The position numbers were made by a program, and so were the translations under genes. A stretch of DNA of 64,000 bases from Thermotoga sp. Ku-13t. Lineage in GTDB: Bacteria > Thermotogota > Thermotogae > Thermotogales > DSM-5069. The stretch is taken from assembly GCF_011057685.1 (NCBI RefSeq), contig NZ_LNFY01000001.1, positions 620,001 through 684,000 on the forward strand, in the 5' to 3' direction. The notes under the pieces are model-generated. The model made no database searches, was not told the origin of the DNA, and saw only the letters and a list, made by a program, of their open reading frames with translations. This document shows, in pieces, positions 35,595-44,420 of the stretch (positions are counted from its first letter, which is position 1; each line of letters begins with the position of its first letter).

Positions 35595-37296
35595 AACCGT
35601 TCTGAACTCCATCGTCGAAGGAGTCATCATCGTCGACAAAAACGCAAGAGTTGTGTACATGAACAAACAGGCGTCCGTCATACTGGGTATACCAGTCTCG
35701 AACGTGATCAACAAACACGTGGTTGACGCCATACCGAATACGAGGTTGCACATCGTTGTTCAGACGGGTAAAGCCGAGATAGACCACGTTCAGGATCTCG
35801 GAAACGTGAAGATAATAACCTCAAGGATACCCATCAGAGACACCAGCGGACAGATTATAGGAGCCGTGGCGATCTTCAGAGACATCACGAGCGTGCAGAA
35901 AATGGTCGAAGAAGTCACGAACCTTCGCGAGATGGAGGCTTTGCTCAAGGCGATCATAGAATCGACGAACGATGCCATATCAGTGGCGGACGCTGAGGGA
36001 AAGATCGTGATGGTGAACAAGGCGTACACCAGAATCACAGGTTTCTCCGCCCAGGAAGTGATTGGCAAACCCGCCACCATAGACATCGCAGAAGGAGAGA
36101 GCATGCACATGAAGGTCGCACAAACGAAGCAACCCATATACGGAGCGAGGTTACTCGTCGGACCGACACGCAAGGAAGTGGTCGTGGACGTCACGCCACT
36201 GTTCGTGAAGGGCGAGTTCAGGGGAAGCGTCGGAGTCATACACGATGTTTCGGAAATTGTGAAACTGAGCAGGGAACTTGAAGAAATGCGTCGAATCGTG
36301 AGACGGATGGGTGCAAAGTACACCTTCGACGACATCGTTGCCGAGAGCCCCAAGATGAAGCGCATCGTGGAACAAGCCATGAAGGTGGCACAAACCCCTG
36401 CAACGGTGTTGTTGAGGGGTGAGAGCGGTACGGGCAAAGAGTTACTCGCACACGCCATACACAACGCAAGCGATAGAAAAGACCAACCGTTCGTGAGCGT
36501 CAACTGTGCGGCGATACCAGAGTCGGTGCTTGAATCGGAATTGTTTGGTTACGCCCCAGGCGCATTCACAGGTGCCCGCAGGGAAGGAAAGAAAGGTCTG
36601 TTCGAAGAAGCTCACAAAGGCACCATTTTCCTGGACGAAATAGGGAAGATGCCCCTGGCAGTGCAGCCGAAACTGCTGAGATTTCTGGAAACGAAAGAGA
36701 TAACACCTGTGGGCGGTACGAAACCAATCAAGATCGACGTGAGGATCATCGCCGCAACGAACATGAACCTGGAAAAGATGGTGGAAGAAGGTTCTTTCCT
36801 TGCGGACCTGTACTTCAGGCTGAACGTCTTCCCCATACACATACCCCCGCTGAGAGAAAGGAAAGAGGACATACCAATGCTTGTGCAGCACATCATAAAG
36901 AAACTGAACCAGGAGTACGGCAGAACGGTCGAGGGAATATCTCCGGAAGCTTTACACAAACTCACCTCGTACGACTGGCCTGGGAATGTGAGAGAACTCG
37001 AGAACATCATCGGTAGAGCCATGATAATCATGGAGCCGGATGAGAGGTTCATCAGGGCGCACCACTTGCCACCGTTGAGGTTGACCTATCAGGCCCAGGA
37101 GGTCGCGAGCGATGTGAAGGACCTGAAAAGAGCTTTGAGAGAGTACGAGAAGGGACTGATAGTGAGGGCGCTCGAACGCAACGACTGGAACGTTCAGAAA
37201 ACCGCTCAGAAGCTTGGAATGAGTGTTAGAACACTGTACCACAGGATGAAACTGTTGCAGATCGTCAGACCTGCGGGTAAGAAACATCAGTCTTAA
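35572..37296 (+). CDS. Sigma-54-dependent activator, PAS-PAS-AAA+-Fis
   Basis: 574 residues. Two PAS domains (about 5-105 and 125-235), AAA+ domain (about 262-490) with Walker A GESGTGKE, the sigma-54-contact loop GAFTGA, Walker B GTIFLDEIG and arginine-finger region, then a Fis-type helix-turn-helix (about 535-565, VQKTAQKLGMSVRTLYHR). An intact GAFTGA implies a sigma-54 factor in the genome. Signal unknown; no receiver domain. ATG 35572 with GAGGTGG upstream. I see no clear -24/-12 promoter near it. Confidence 0.92.
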   Translation: MTREELFETVLNSIVEGVIIVDKNARVVYMNKQASVILGIPVSNVINKHVVDAIPNTRLHIVVQTGKAEIDHVQDLGNVKIITSRIPIRDTSGQIIGAVAIFRDITSVQKMVEEVTNLREMEALLKAIIESTNDAISVADAEGKIVMVNKAYTRITGFSAQEVIGKPATIDIAEGESMHMKVAQTKQPIYGARLLVGPTRKEVVVDVTPLFVKGEFRGSVGVIHDVSEIVKLSRELEEMRRIVRRMGAKYTFDDIVAESPKMKRIVEQAMKVAQTPATVLLRGESGTGKELLAHAIHNASDRKDQPFVSVNCAAIPESVLESELFGYAPGAFTGARREGKKGLFEEAHKGTIFLDEIGKMPLAVQPKLLRFLETKEITPVGGTKPIKIDVRIIAATNMNLEKMVEEGSFLADLYFRLNVFPIHIPPLRERKEDIPMLVQHIIKKLNQEYGRTVEGISPEALHKLTSYDWPGNVRELENIIGRAMIIMEPDERFIRAHHLPPLRLTYQAQEVASDVKDLKRALREYEKGLIVRALERNDWNVQKTAQKLGMSVRTLYHRMKLLQIVRPAGKKHQS

Positions 37297-37355
37297 ACTT
37301 TGCTAAAAGCTGAGGTAATTCACCCGCCGTAGTATTTATCGTGAGAGGTGATCGC

Positions 37356-37517
37356 ATGCAGAAATCACAGAAAAACCTCAAAACCCTGTCCCAGTATGAG
37401 CTGCTGAAGCTTCTCAAAGACGGCCAGGAGGAAGCGAAAGAAGAGATGCTCAGGAGGATGTACCTGGAGAACGGTGATGGGAATGGAAGAAAACCAGAAA
37501 AGGACAAGGAGTCGTAG
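37356..37517 (+). CDS. Small protein of 53 aa, unknown
   Basis: ATG 37356 has a strong GAGAGGTGA site six bases upstream. The product is highly charged and predicted helical (LSQYELLKLLKDGQEEAKEE, ending in a basic tail), with no cysteines or membrane segment. It overlaps the following ABC-type gene by 35 bp, so it may mainly couple translation to that gene or be its partner. Not recognised. Confidence 0.6.
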   Translation: MQKSQKNLKTLSQYELLKLLKDGQEEAKEEMLRRMYLENGDGNGRKPEKDKES

Positions 37518-38211
37518 TTCAGTAGAACTGAGAAACTTCTCTATGACCATAGACAGTGTACCGGTGTTGAAGGACGTGAACCTCTTCCTCGAAGCCGGTC
37601 AGTTCACGGTCATTTACGGTCCTAGGGGCGCCGGTAAATCTGCGCTCCTCAGATCGTTCTCCGGATTGAACCGGGAGATCTACGAAAACGTCAGCTGGTC
37701 CGGGGAGTTGCTCATAAATGAGAAACCCATACAGGTTTACGATAAAAAGCTGCTCAGACAGATGGTTTCTTACGTCGAGCCTTCTTTTGTCGAGGCGATG
37801 GATGAACTCACTTTTGCTGATTTCATAAAGATAACCCTTTCAGAATCCAGTGTTTCCTTAGATGATTTCACTTCGGAGCTCGACAGGCTCGGCATCCTCA
37901 AGTTCCTCAGACGTGAGCTCAAGACCCCCGTGAGGCAGTTCTACACAATGGAAAAAATAATGCTTCTGTTGTTCGCGGCAATAGTAAAAAAGTCGATGAT
38001 CGTTGTACTCGACTGTATCCTGGACCATCTGGACGACGACACGCTGGTTCCCGTTCTCAAAGAATTGTTGAATATAAAGCAGGATAGGATCGTTGTGCTC
38101 AGTACGCGGCATAAACTGAGATTTTTACCCATCGCGGATCAGTTTGTGATGATGAAGAGTGGTACAATTGAGTACAGGGGTCCCGCGAGGGAGTTCGTCT
38201 TGGAGAGGTGA
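37483..38211 (+). CDS. Degenerate ABC-type ATPase domain protein
   Basis: 242 residues with the overall order of an ABC ATPase: Walker A GPRGAGKSALL (intact), then a Q-loop position reading YVEPSF (Gln missing), a signature position reading FYTMEK instead of LSGGQ, and Walker B IVVLDCILDHLDDD in which the catalytic Glu is Cys; the H-loop reads STRHK. It can probably bind a nucleotide but not turn over like a transporter ATPase. No membrane partner is adjacent. ATG 37483 is preferred; 37474 and 37477 are alternatives. Confidence 0.75.
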   Translation: MEENQKRTRSRSSVELRNFSMTIDSVPVLKDVNLFLEAGQFTVIYGPRGAGKSALLRSFSGLNREIYENVSWSGELLINEKPIQVYDKKLLRQMVSYVEPSFVEAMDELTFADFIKITLSESSVSLDDFTSELDRLGILKFLRRELKTPVRQFYTMEKIMLLLFAAIVKKSMIVVLDCILDHLDDDTLVPVLKELLNIKQDRIVVLSTRHKLRFLPIADQFVMMKSGTIEYRGPAREFVLER

Positions 38212-38215
38212 GAGG

Positions 38216-39178
38216 TTGAAAGTTGTAACTGTGACACTCAATCCAGCACTTGATAGACAGTTCATAATCGAAGGGTTCAGTGTGAACGCCTATCACAGGA
38301 TCAAGGACTGGAAGCATATGCTCATGAGCCCTGGTGGTAAAGGAATCAACGTTTCGATGATGCTTGCACGTTTGGGGGTTTCTTCCATCGCGATAGGCAT
38401 CCTCGGCGGTTACACCGGTCGCGTGTTGCTCACGGAGCTGAACAAGGTGAGCCCACTGATCAGCACGAGTTTCGTACATATCGAGGAGGAGACGAGGGAA
38501 AACATCGTGATCATGGATCCTGTGAACCACACCATGACCTCCATAAACTCGCCCGGTCCCAGGGTGGACAGGAAAGCGGTCGAACTGCTCATGAAACGTT
38601 ACGAAATATACCTCTCCAGAGCCGAGGCCGTGGTGCTCTCCGGAAGTTTGCCTCAGGGACTGACCGGTGAGATCTACGGAAAAATGGCCAAGATGGCCAA
38701 GGAAAGAGGAAGAATGGTGTTCTTTGATGTGATAGACGAGTATCTGACTCCCGCCCTTGAGATCTGCGTCCCCGAGGTCATCAAACCCGATGTGAGGGGC
38801 AGCACGACGGTCCTGGGAGAACGGCTCGAGAAACTTGAAGATTACGTCGACGCGGCCACCAAGTTGATCAGGAAAGGTTGCAAGCTGGTTGTCATATCGT
38901 ACGAAGTCAAAAACGACGTGGTCGCAACGCAGGATGGAGTGTGGTTGATCAGCACCCAAGGGGAAGTTGAACCAGAGACCATCCTCGGAGCGGGAGATGC
39001 CTACGTAGCGGCGATGGTTTACAAGAGGCTCACAGATAAAAATGCGAACATGCTTGATGTGGCAAAGTTTGGTTACGCTGCCGCTCTGGCAAAGACCAGA
39101 AAGCTAACAAAGGAGATGCCGACGTACGATGAGATAAACGAAGCACTTGGTCTGTGCACACTGGAGCGCCTGAGATGA
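38216..39178 (+). CDS. PfkB-family kinase, 1-phosphofructokinase type
   Basis: 320 residues. TLNPALDRQF at the N-terminus and GGKGINVSMMLARLG follow the FruK/LacC/tagatose-6-phosphate-kinase subgroup; catalytic Asp in LGAGDAYVAAMV. The substrate is therefore likely a phosphorylated hexose. TTG 38216 follows GAGAGGTGAGAGG and gives MKVVTVTLNPALD. Begins four bases after the ABC-type gene. Confidence 0.87.
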   Translation: MKVVTVTLNPALDRQFIIEGFSVNAYHRIKDWKHMLMSPGGKGINVSMMLARLGVSSIAIGILGGYTGRVLLTELNKVSPLISTSFVHIEEETRENIVIMDPVNHTMTSINSPGPRVDRKAVELLMKRYEIYLSRAEAVVLSGSLPQGLTGEIYGKMAKMAKERGRMVFFDVIDEYLTPALEICVPEVIKPDVRGSTTVLGERLEKLEDYVDAATKLIRKGCKLVVISYEVKNDVVATQDGVWLISTQGEVEPETILGAGDAYVAAMVYKRLTDKNANMLDVAKFGYAAALAKTRKLTKEMPTYDEINEALGLCTLERLR

Positions 39179-39193
39179 GGCGGGGATGATGAG

Positions 39194-39640
39194 ATGAGGA
39201 TTTACGACGTTATGATCAGGGACGTGACGGCCGTCGCACAGGACGAAACAGTTGAGAATGTTGTAAGGATCATGGCGTCCCAGTTTCTGAGCGGAATTCC
39301 AGTTGTTAACGAAGACATGCGGGTGATAGGTTTCGTGAGTGAGAGCGACATAATAAGGGCAGTAGTGCCAGGGTATTTTTCTCTCTTGCAGTCGACCACC
39401 TTCATTCCGGATATGAACCAGTTTCTCAAAATGGCAGCCAAAATTAAGGATAAACCTGTTAGGGAGATCATGACGCATCCTCCCCTCGTCGTCAACGAAA
39501 ACGCGTCTCTCGTTCACGTGGCTGACCTCATGATAAAGCACAACGTGAAGGTCCTTCCAGTGGTGGACGAACATGGCCGGCTCCTCGGTATCATAACCAG
39601 GACGAACGTCGTACGCGCAGCCATGGAAGGATACCTATGA
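39194..39640 (+). CDS. Two-CBS-domain protein
   Basis: 148 residues made up of two CBS motifs (VMIRDVTAVAQDETVENVV and REIMTHPPLVVNENASLVH), each ending in the usual IIT/FVSESDI or GIITRTN turn. Such proteins bind adenine nucleotides and regulate a partner. The partner is unknown; neighbours are a sugar kinase and MtaB. Stop overlaps the mtaB ATG by 4 bp. Confidence 0.9.
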   Translation: MRIYDVMIRDVTAVAQDETVENVVRIMASQFLSGIPVVNEDMRVIGFVSESDIIRAVVPGYFSLLQSTTFIPDMNQFLKMAAKIKDKPVREIMTHPPLVVNENASLVHVADLMIKHNVKVLPVVDEHGRLLGIITRTNVVRAAMEGYL

Positions 39641-40938
39641 GGGCGTTCGTCACTTTCCTGGGCTGTAAGGTCAACCAGTACGAAACGGAGCTGATCATAG
39701 AACAACTCGAGCGTGCTGGGATCGTGGTGTCTCCAGATCCCACCAGCGTCGATATATGCGTTTTGAACACGTGTATGGTGACGAACGAAGCCGCCAGGCA
39801 GTCGAGACAGTATTTGAGAAAACTCAGAAGGCTGAATCCAAACGCTTTGCTCGTCGCGGTGGGATGCTATTCGCACTTGGACGCGGACTCGATCAAGAAA
39901 TGTGGTGTTGATCTGATCCTTGGAAACAAAGAGAAAAGAGAGATCCTCACTTACATAAACGAGTGGCTTCAGAAGAGAGAGCAGAAGGTCGAAGTCTCGC
40001 AACCCAACTATGAAATCGACGAACGCGTGAACAATTTCCTCGCGGAACGGGTCCGGGCCTACGTGAAAATCGAAGATGGCTGTGACGAATACTGCACTTA
40101 TTGCATCGTACCACTCGCGAGGGGCAGGAAGATCAGGAGTAAGCCCGTTGAGATCGTGGTTCAGGAAGTGAGGAACCTGGTCTCCTCGGGATACAAAGAG
40201 ATCGTCCTGACGGGTGTGAACCTTGGCAGGTACGGTCGGGACACTGGCGACGACCTTACACTACTTTTGAGACAGATTTTTAAAGCCGTGCCGGGCGAAT
40301 TTCGTATCAGGCTGAGCTCGATCAACGTGCAAGACATCTCTGAGGACCTGATAGAGATGTTCAAAATCAACGAGAAATTGTGTCCACACTTGCACGTACC
40401 TGTTCAGAGTGGATCGAACAGGATTTTGAAGACGATGAACCGGAACTACACCGTCGAACAAGTGCTGAACCTTCTCGAACGACTGCGCAGCATAGATACG
40501 GACTTCTCCGTGACGACCGACATAATCGTTGGCTTTCCAGGTGAAACCATCGGTGATTTCGAAAAAACGCTGCAGCTCGTTGAGCGAGCGGTGTTCTCCA
40601 GAGTCCATGCGTTCAAATATTCGGACAGACCGGGTACGCCGGCTTCTCGAATGAAACAGAAGGTTCCACCAGAAGAGAAAGACAGGCGCATGAAACTGCT
40701 CAGAGAAGTCGCAGAGAAGGTCGCTGCAGATTACAGAATGAACGCCGTTGGAAAGATCAGAACAGTTCTGGTGGAGATGAGAAAAAACGGCGTGAGTTAC
40801 GGTTACGATGAGTACTACGTTCGCCACGAACTCGTTTCGACGAGCGTGGGCGTTCTCACAAAGGTGATGGTGAGGAAGCCCAACGGCGCGGGGGTGGTGT
40901 CTCAAATTGCTGGTCTGGAGAGGAACCTGGTGGAATGA
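39637..40938 (+). CDS. mtaB: tRNA t6A37 methylthiotransferase MtaB
   Basis: 433 residues, radical-SAM methylthiotransferase that converts t6A37 to ms2t6A. N-terminal cluster cysteines in FLGCKVNQYE, LNTCMVT and AVGCYS; radical-SAM CDEYCTYC; central (S)SI and PVQSGSNRILKTMNR; C-terminal TRAM-like tail. The CKVNQYE signature is of the MtaB subgroup rather than MiaB or RimO. Works downstream of the threonylcarbamoylation started by the Sua5 protein of this window. Confidence 0.93.
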   Translation: MRAFVTFLGCKVNQYETELIIEQLERAGIVVSPDPTSVDICVLNTCMVTNEAARQSRQYLRKLRRLNPNALLVAVGCYSHLDADSIKKCGVDLILGNKEKREILTYINEWLQKREQKVEVSQPNYEIDERVNNFLAERVRAYVKIEDGCDEYCTYCIVPLARGRKIRSKPVEIVVQEVRNLVSSGYKEIVLTGVNLGRYGRDTGDDLTLLLRQIFKAVPGEFRIRLSSINVQDISEDLIEMFKINEKLCPHLHVPVQSGSNRILKTMNRNYTVEQVLNLLERLRSIDTDFSVTTDIIVGFPGETIGDFEKTLQLVERAVFSRVHAFKYSDRPGTPASRMKQKVPPEEKDRRMKLLREVAEKVAADYRMNAVGKIRTVLVEMRKNGVSYGYDEYYVRHELVSTSVGVLTKVMVRKPNGAGVVSQIAGLERNLVE

Positions 40939-41740
40939 GAAAGATGTGAAACTCGAGATAGATGAACCTGGATTCCTGTACGGAGGCGTGGCTTACGAAA
41001 CTCTTCGAACCTACGACAGGAGATTGTTCGCCGCAAGATACCACTATGAACGCTTATCGGTGACGCTTTCACACCTGGGTGTGTCTTTACCTGTGGACTA
41101 CGCGGACTTCAGAAGAATATTGGAAGAAGGTGTCGAGAGACTCGGTGTTGAAGCTTCGATAAGGGTGGTCGCGACGCCGAGGGGTAGATTCAGCGCCTTC
41201 GACTACGTTCCAGCCGGCTGCGAGCTGATCGTTTACATCATGGAACTGAAACTGGAACCACTTGGTTACGTCAAAGTGAAGGTCTCCAGCGTGAGAAAGA
41301 TAGATCCAATCTCAACGCCTGCGGATCTGAAAGTGGCTGGCAGAACGGACATACTTCTGGCCAAACGTTTCAAAGGTGACGCGTACGATGTCATAATGCT
41401 TGGAAACCACGGTCAGGTGTGTGAAGGAACGTTCACGAACATCTTCCTTGTGAAAGATGGCAGACTGATCACTCCCAGTATCGACAGCGGGATTCTGCCC
41501 GGCATCACGAGGTTGAACACGATAAGGCTTTGCCAGAGTCTTGGGATGAGTGTCGAAGAACGCTGGGTTGAACCGTCGGAACTCTACGGTGCCGACGAGC
41601 TGTTTTTGACCCACACGAGCAGGGGCATCGTTCCGGTGAACGAACTCGACGGTTGGCGGCGGTACGACACCAAAGTTGGTCAGTTCCTTGCAAGTAGGTT
41701 CGAGGAATTCATAAAGAGCGTCGAGGAGAACTGGGAATGA
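40907..41740 (+). CDS. Class IV PLP aminotransferase/lyase
   Basis: 277 residues. Could be a branched-chain or D-amino acid aminotransferase or aminodeoxychorismate lyase. Family marks: DEPGFLYGGVAYETLR, PLP lysine in TPADLKVAGR, and CEGTFTNIFLVKDGRLITPSIDSGILPG (in two parts) followed by GITR. TTG 40907 lies inside the end of mtaB (32-bp overlap) and preserves the conserved VWRGTWW start. Position next to folate- or cofactor-type genes is not informative. Confidence 0.83.
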   Translation: MLVWRGTWWNEKDVKLEIDEPGFLYGGVAYETLRTYDRRLFAARYHYERLSVTLSHLGVSLPVDYADFRRILEEGVERLGVEASIRVVATPRGRFSAFDYVPAGCELIVYIMELKLEPLGYVKVKVSSVRKIDPISTPADLKVAGRTDILLAKRFKGDAYDVIMLGNHGQVCEGTFTNIFLVKDGRLITPSIDSGILPGITRLNTIRLCQSLGMSVEERWVEPSELYGADELFLTHTSRGIVPVNELDGWRRYDTKVGQFLASRFEEFIKSVEENWE

Positions 41741-42030
41741 AAAGGTTGAAGGATGTTTTTGAGTCGCTCACCAGGTCCGATCCTTTTTTCAGGCAACTGA
41801 AACTTAGACTGGTTCTCTCGGACCTTTCGAGCGTTCTGGGAGAATCTCTGGCTCGCCACTGTAGGTTCGTTGAGTTTTCCAACGGAACTGTGTTGTTCGA
41901 ATGCGACAACGACGTTTGGTTAACCGAGGCACGTTTCATGTCCAGAAAGATCGTCGAGAAGTTGAACGAAAAACTCGGCGAAAAGATGGTCGACGACGTC
42001 GTGTTCAGGAGGGGTCGAAATGGCAACTGA
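41737..42030 (+). CDS. dciA: DciA-like (DUF721) protein
   Basis: 97 residues. DUF721/DciA domain proteins load or operate the replicative helicase DnaB where DnaC/DnaI is absent. The core pattern W/ARHCRFVEFSNGTVLFECDND followed by WLTEARFMSRKIVEKLNEKLG is typical (split here at the turn). The location directly before gyrB (11-bp overlap) is common for this family. Short but complete. Confidence 0.78.
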   Translation: MKRLKDVFESLTRSDPFFRQLKLRLVLSDLSSVLGESLARHCRFVEFSNGTVLFECDNDVWLTEARFMSRKIVEKLNEKLGEKMVDDVVFRRGRNGN

Positions 42031-43924
42031 TTATAGACCGGAAGACATAAAAGTGCTCAAAGGTCTCGAGGCAGTGCGCATGAGGCCCGGTATGTACATA
42101 GGTTCCACCGGCAAGAGTGGACTGCACCATTTGCTGTATGAGATCGTCGACAACAGCATCGACGAGGCCATGGCGGGAGTGTGTGACAGGATCAGAGTGA
42201 TCCTCCACGAAGACGGATCTGCGGAAGTTGAAGACAACGGAAGGGGTATTCCCGTCGAAGTTCATCCGGAGACCGGGAAAAGCACACTGGAAACGGTCAT
42301 GACGACACTGCACGCAGGTGGAAAGTTTTCCAGCTCGGCGTACAAAGTCAGTGGAGGACTCCACGGAGTCGGAGCATCCGTGGTGAACGCGCTGTCTGAG
42401 GTCATGGAAGTGTGGGTTCGAAGGAACGGAAAAGTTTATTACCAGAAGTATTCGAGGGGTGAACCCCTCTGCGAAGTCAGGGAGCTCGGGGAAACTACCG
42501 AACATGGTACAACGGTGCGGTTCAAACCCGATCCAGAGATATTCTCAACAACGGAGTTCGATCCCGACGTCATCGAGAACAGACTGAGAGAGCTCGCCTT
42601 CTTGAACCCGGGCTTGACCATAGAGTTTGAAGATCGGATAAACGACTATAAAACTACGTTTTACTACGACGGTGGTATAAAAGAATTCATAAACTACATC
42701 TTGAAGAACAACAATCTCAAATCATTGCACGAAACGATACATGTTTCCGGCACTTACGAAGACATCAAGATCGAAGTGGCCTTCGTCTACACCGCACTGC
42801 AAGATGAAGAAAAAATCTATTCCTTCGTGAACAACATCAGAACGATAGACCACGGAACACACGTGACAGCGTTCAGAAACGTCTTGACGCGGTTACTCAA
42901 CGATTACGGGAAAAGTCTCGGCTATCTGCGCAAAGACGATTCGTTCCAGGGTGAAGATGTTAGGGAAGGTCTTGTCGCGATCGTGAACGTTCTCATGCCG
43001 AATCCGGAGTTCGAGGGCCAGACGAAGGGCCGACTCGGAAGCGAGAGTGCCGGGACTGCCGTCACCAAGATCGTGAGGGAGCGCCTCACGGAACTCTTCG
43101 AAATCAACAGAGGCTTGTTGAAGACTATACTAGAAAGGGTTCAGGAATCTAAGAGAGCTAGGGAAGAAGCCAGAAAAGTTCGAGAACTGGTGAAAAGAAA
43201 GAGCGCCTTCGAAGGCGCCCAGTTACCGGGAAAGCTCGCAGACTGTGTGACTAACGATGTGGAGAAATCGGAACTGTTCATAGTTGAGGGTGACTCCGCT
43301 GGTGGTTCTGCAAAGCAAGCTAGGGATAGGGAATTCCAGGCGATACTGCCGTTGAGGGGAAAGATCCTGAACGTGGAGAAATCGTCGATGCAGAAATTGC
43401 TCAACAACGAACAGATTAAAGATATAATCTATGCGATTGGAACCGGAATAGGCGAGAGATTCGACCGGAGTAAACTGCGCTATGGAAAGATCATCATCAT
43501 GACCGATGCCGACATCGACGGGGCACACATAAGAGTACTCTTGCTCACGTTTTTCTTCAGATACATGAGGCCGCTGATAGAGGAAGGAAGGATCTACATA
43601 GCCGTCGCGCCGCTTTACAAGATTCAACTGACGGACAGGACACTGTACCTTTACAGCGACGAAGAGTACCAGGCTCTGATGAAAGAACTGAACGGCTCCG
43701 AGAAGATTGTTGAGGTGCAGCGTTACAAAGGCCTCGGAGAGATGAACCCAGAACAGCTCTGGGAAACAACCATGAACCCTGTCACAAGACGTTTAATTTG
43801 TGTTACGATAGAGAATGCGGAGGAAGCGGACGCATTGTTCGAGATTCTGATGGGTGAGGACACGCAGGAGAGAAAGAATTTCATCGAGCGACACGCTTTA
43901 AAGGTGACCTATCTGGATGTATGA
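42020..43924 (+). CDS. gyrB: DNA gyrase subunit B
   Basis: 634 residues. ATPase subunit of gyrase. GHKL motifs EIVDNSIDEAMAG, DNGRGIPV and GGLHGVGASVVNALS; transducer; TOPRIM with VEGDSAGGSA, PLRGKILNVE and MTDADIDGAHIR; C-terminal QRYKGLGEMNPEQLWETT. Normal length without the Gram-negative insert. Overlaps dciA before and the FtsQ-like gene after. Confidence 0.97.
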   Translation: MATDYRPEDIKVLKGLEAVRMRPGMYIGSTGKSGLHHLLYEIVDNSIDEAMAGVCDRIRVILHEDGSAEVEDNGRGIPVEVHPETGKSTLETVMTTLHAGGKFSSSAYKVSGGLHGVGASVVNALSEVMEVWVRRNGKVYYQKYSRGEPLCEVRELGETTEHGTTVRFKPDPEIFSTTEFDPDVIENRLRELAFLNPGLTIEFEDRINDYKTTFYYDGGIKEFINYILKNNNLKSLHETIHVSGTYEDIKIEVAFVYTALQDEEKIYSFVNNIRTIDHGTHVTAFRNVLTRLLNDYGKSLGYLRKDDSFQGEDVREGLVAIVNVLMPNPEFEGQTKGRLGSESAGTAVTKIVRERLTELFEINRGLLKTILERVQESKRAREEARKVRELVKRKSAFEGAQLPGKLADCVTNDVEKSELFIVEGDSAGGSAKQARDREFQAILPLRGKILNVEKSSMQKLLNNEQIKDIIYAIGTGIGERFDRSKLRYGKIIIMTDADIDGAHIRVLLLTFFFRYMRPLIEEGRIYIAVAPLYKIQLTDRTLYLYSDEEYQALMKELNGSEKIVEVQRYKGLGEMNPEQLWETTMNPVTRRLICVTIENAEEADALFEILMGEDTQERKNFIERHALKVTYLDV

Positions 43925-44420
43925 TTTTAGAAAAGCGGTGTCTTTTCTTGCTGTACTCTGTTCAGTCTGTGTCTTCTTTCTAGTATCGAGGTCCGTGAAC
44001 GCGACGGTTGCGCTGAGCGAAGAAGAACGCAATTTTCTGGTCGCCCACAAGGGAAGACTGTGGTGGGTGGGACAGAGCGGTAGGCTCATTGAAGTTGCCA
44101 GTGTGGAAGATGCCTTATCGCAAGCCTACGTGAGCGGTGTAGAGGTTCAGAATGGACGTATCGAGGAATCTGTCGTAGGTTTGGTAGAGAAGTTGAAACC
44201 GCTGTTAACCAATCCGTACGTTGTTGAGGTGATACCAAAAGAGAGAAGGGTCGTACTCTTGAAGGGTGTGAGTTTGAGGTTCAACGAATGGGAAGATCTG
44301 CTGAGAAATTTGAACACTTTGAATGAGGCGATAAAGAAGATGGAGCCTAAGGGGGAATATTTTTTGTCCTCCCATGGGCTTTTTTACAAGTTAAGAGGTG
44401 GGGACGATGAGGAAAGGTGA
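43917..44420 (+). CDS. Short FtsQ/DivIB-like membrane protein
   Basis: 167 residues: one N-terminal membrane segment (AVSFLAVLCSVCVFFLV), then about 140 extracytoplasmic residues. RLWWVGQSGRLIEVA, a helix (VGLVEKLKPLL) and VVEVIPKERRVVLLKGVSLRF followed by LLRNLNTLNEAIKKM resemble the beta domain of FtsQ/DivIB. The POTRA domain usually found between the membrane segment and this domain appears absent. Its place immediately before ftsA (14-bp overlap) is the usual ftsQ position. Assignment rests on pattern and context. Confidence 0.6.
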   Translation: MYDFRKAVSFLAVLCSVCVFFLVSRSVNATVALSEEERNFLVAHKGRLWWVGQSGRLIEVASVEDALSQAYVSGVEVQNGRIEESVVGLVEKLKPLLTNPYVVEVIPKERRVVLLKGVSLRFNEWEDLLRNLNTLNEAIKKMEPKGEYFLSSHGLFYKLRGGDDEER

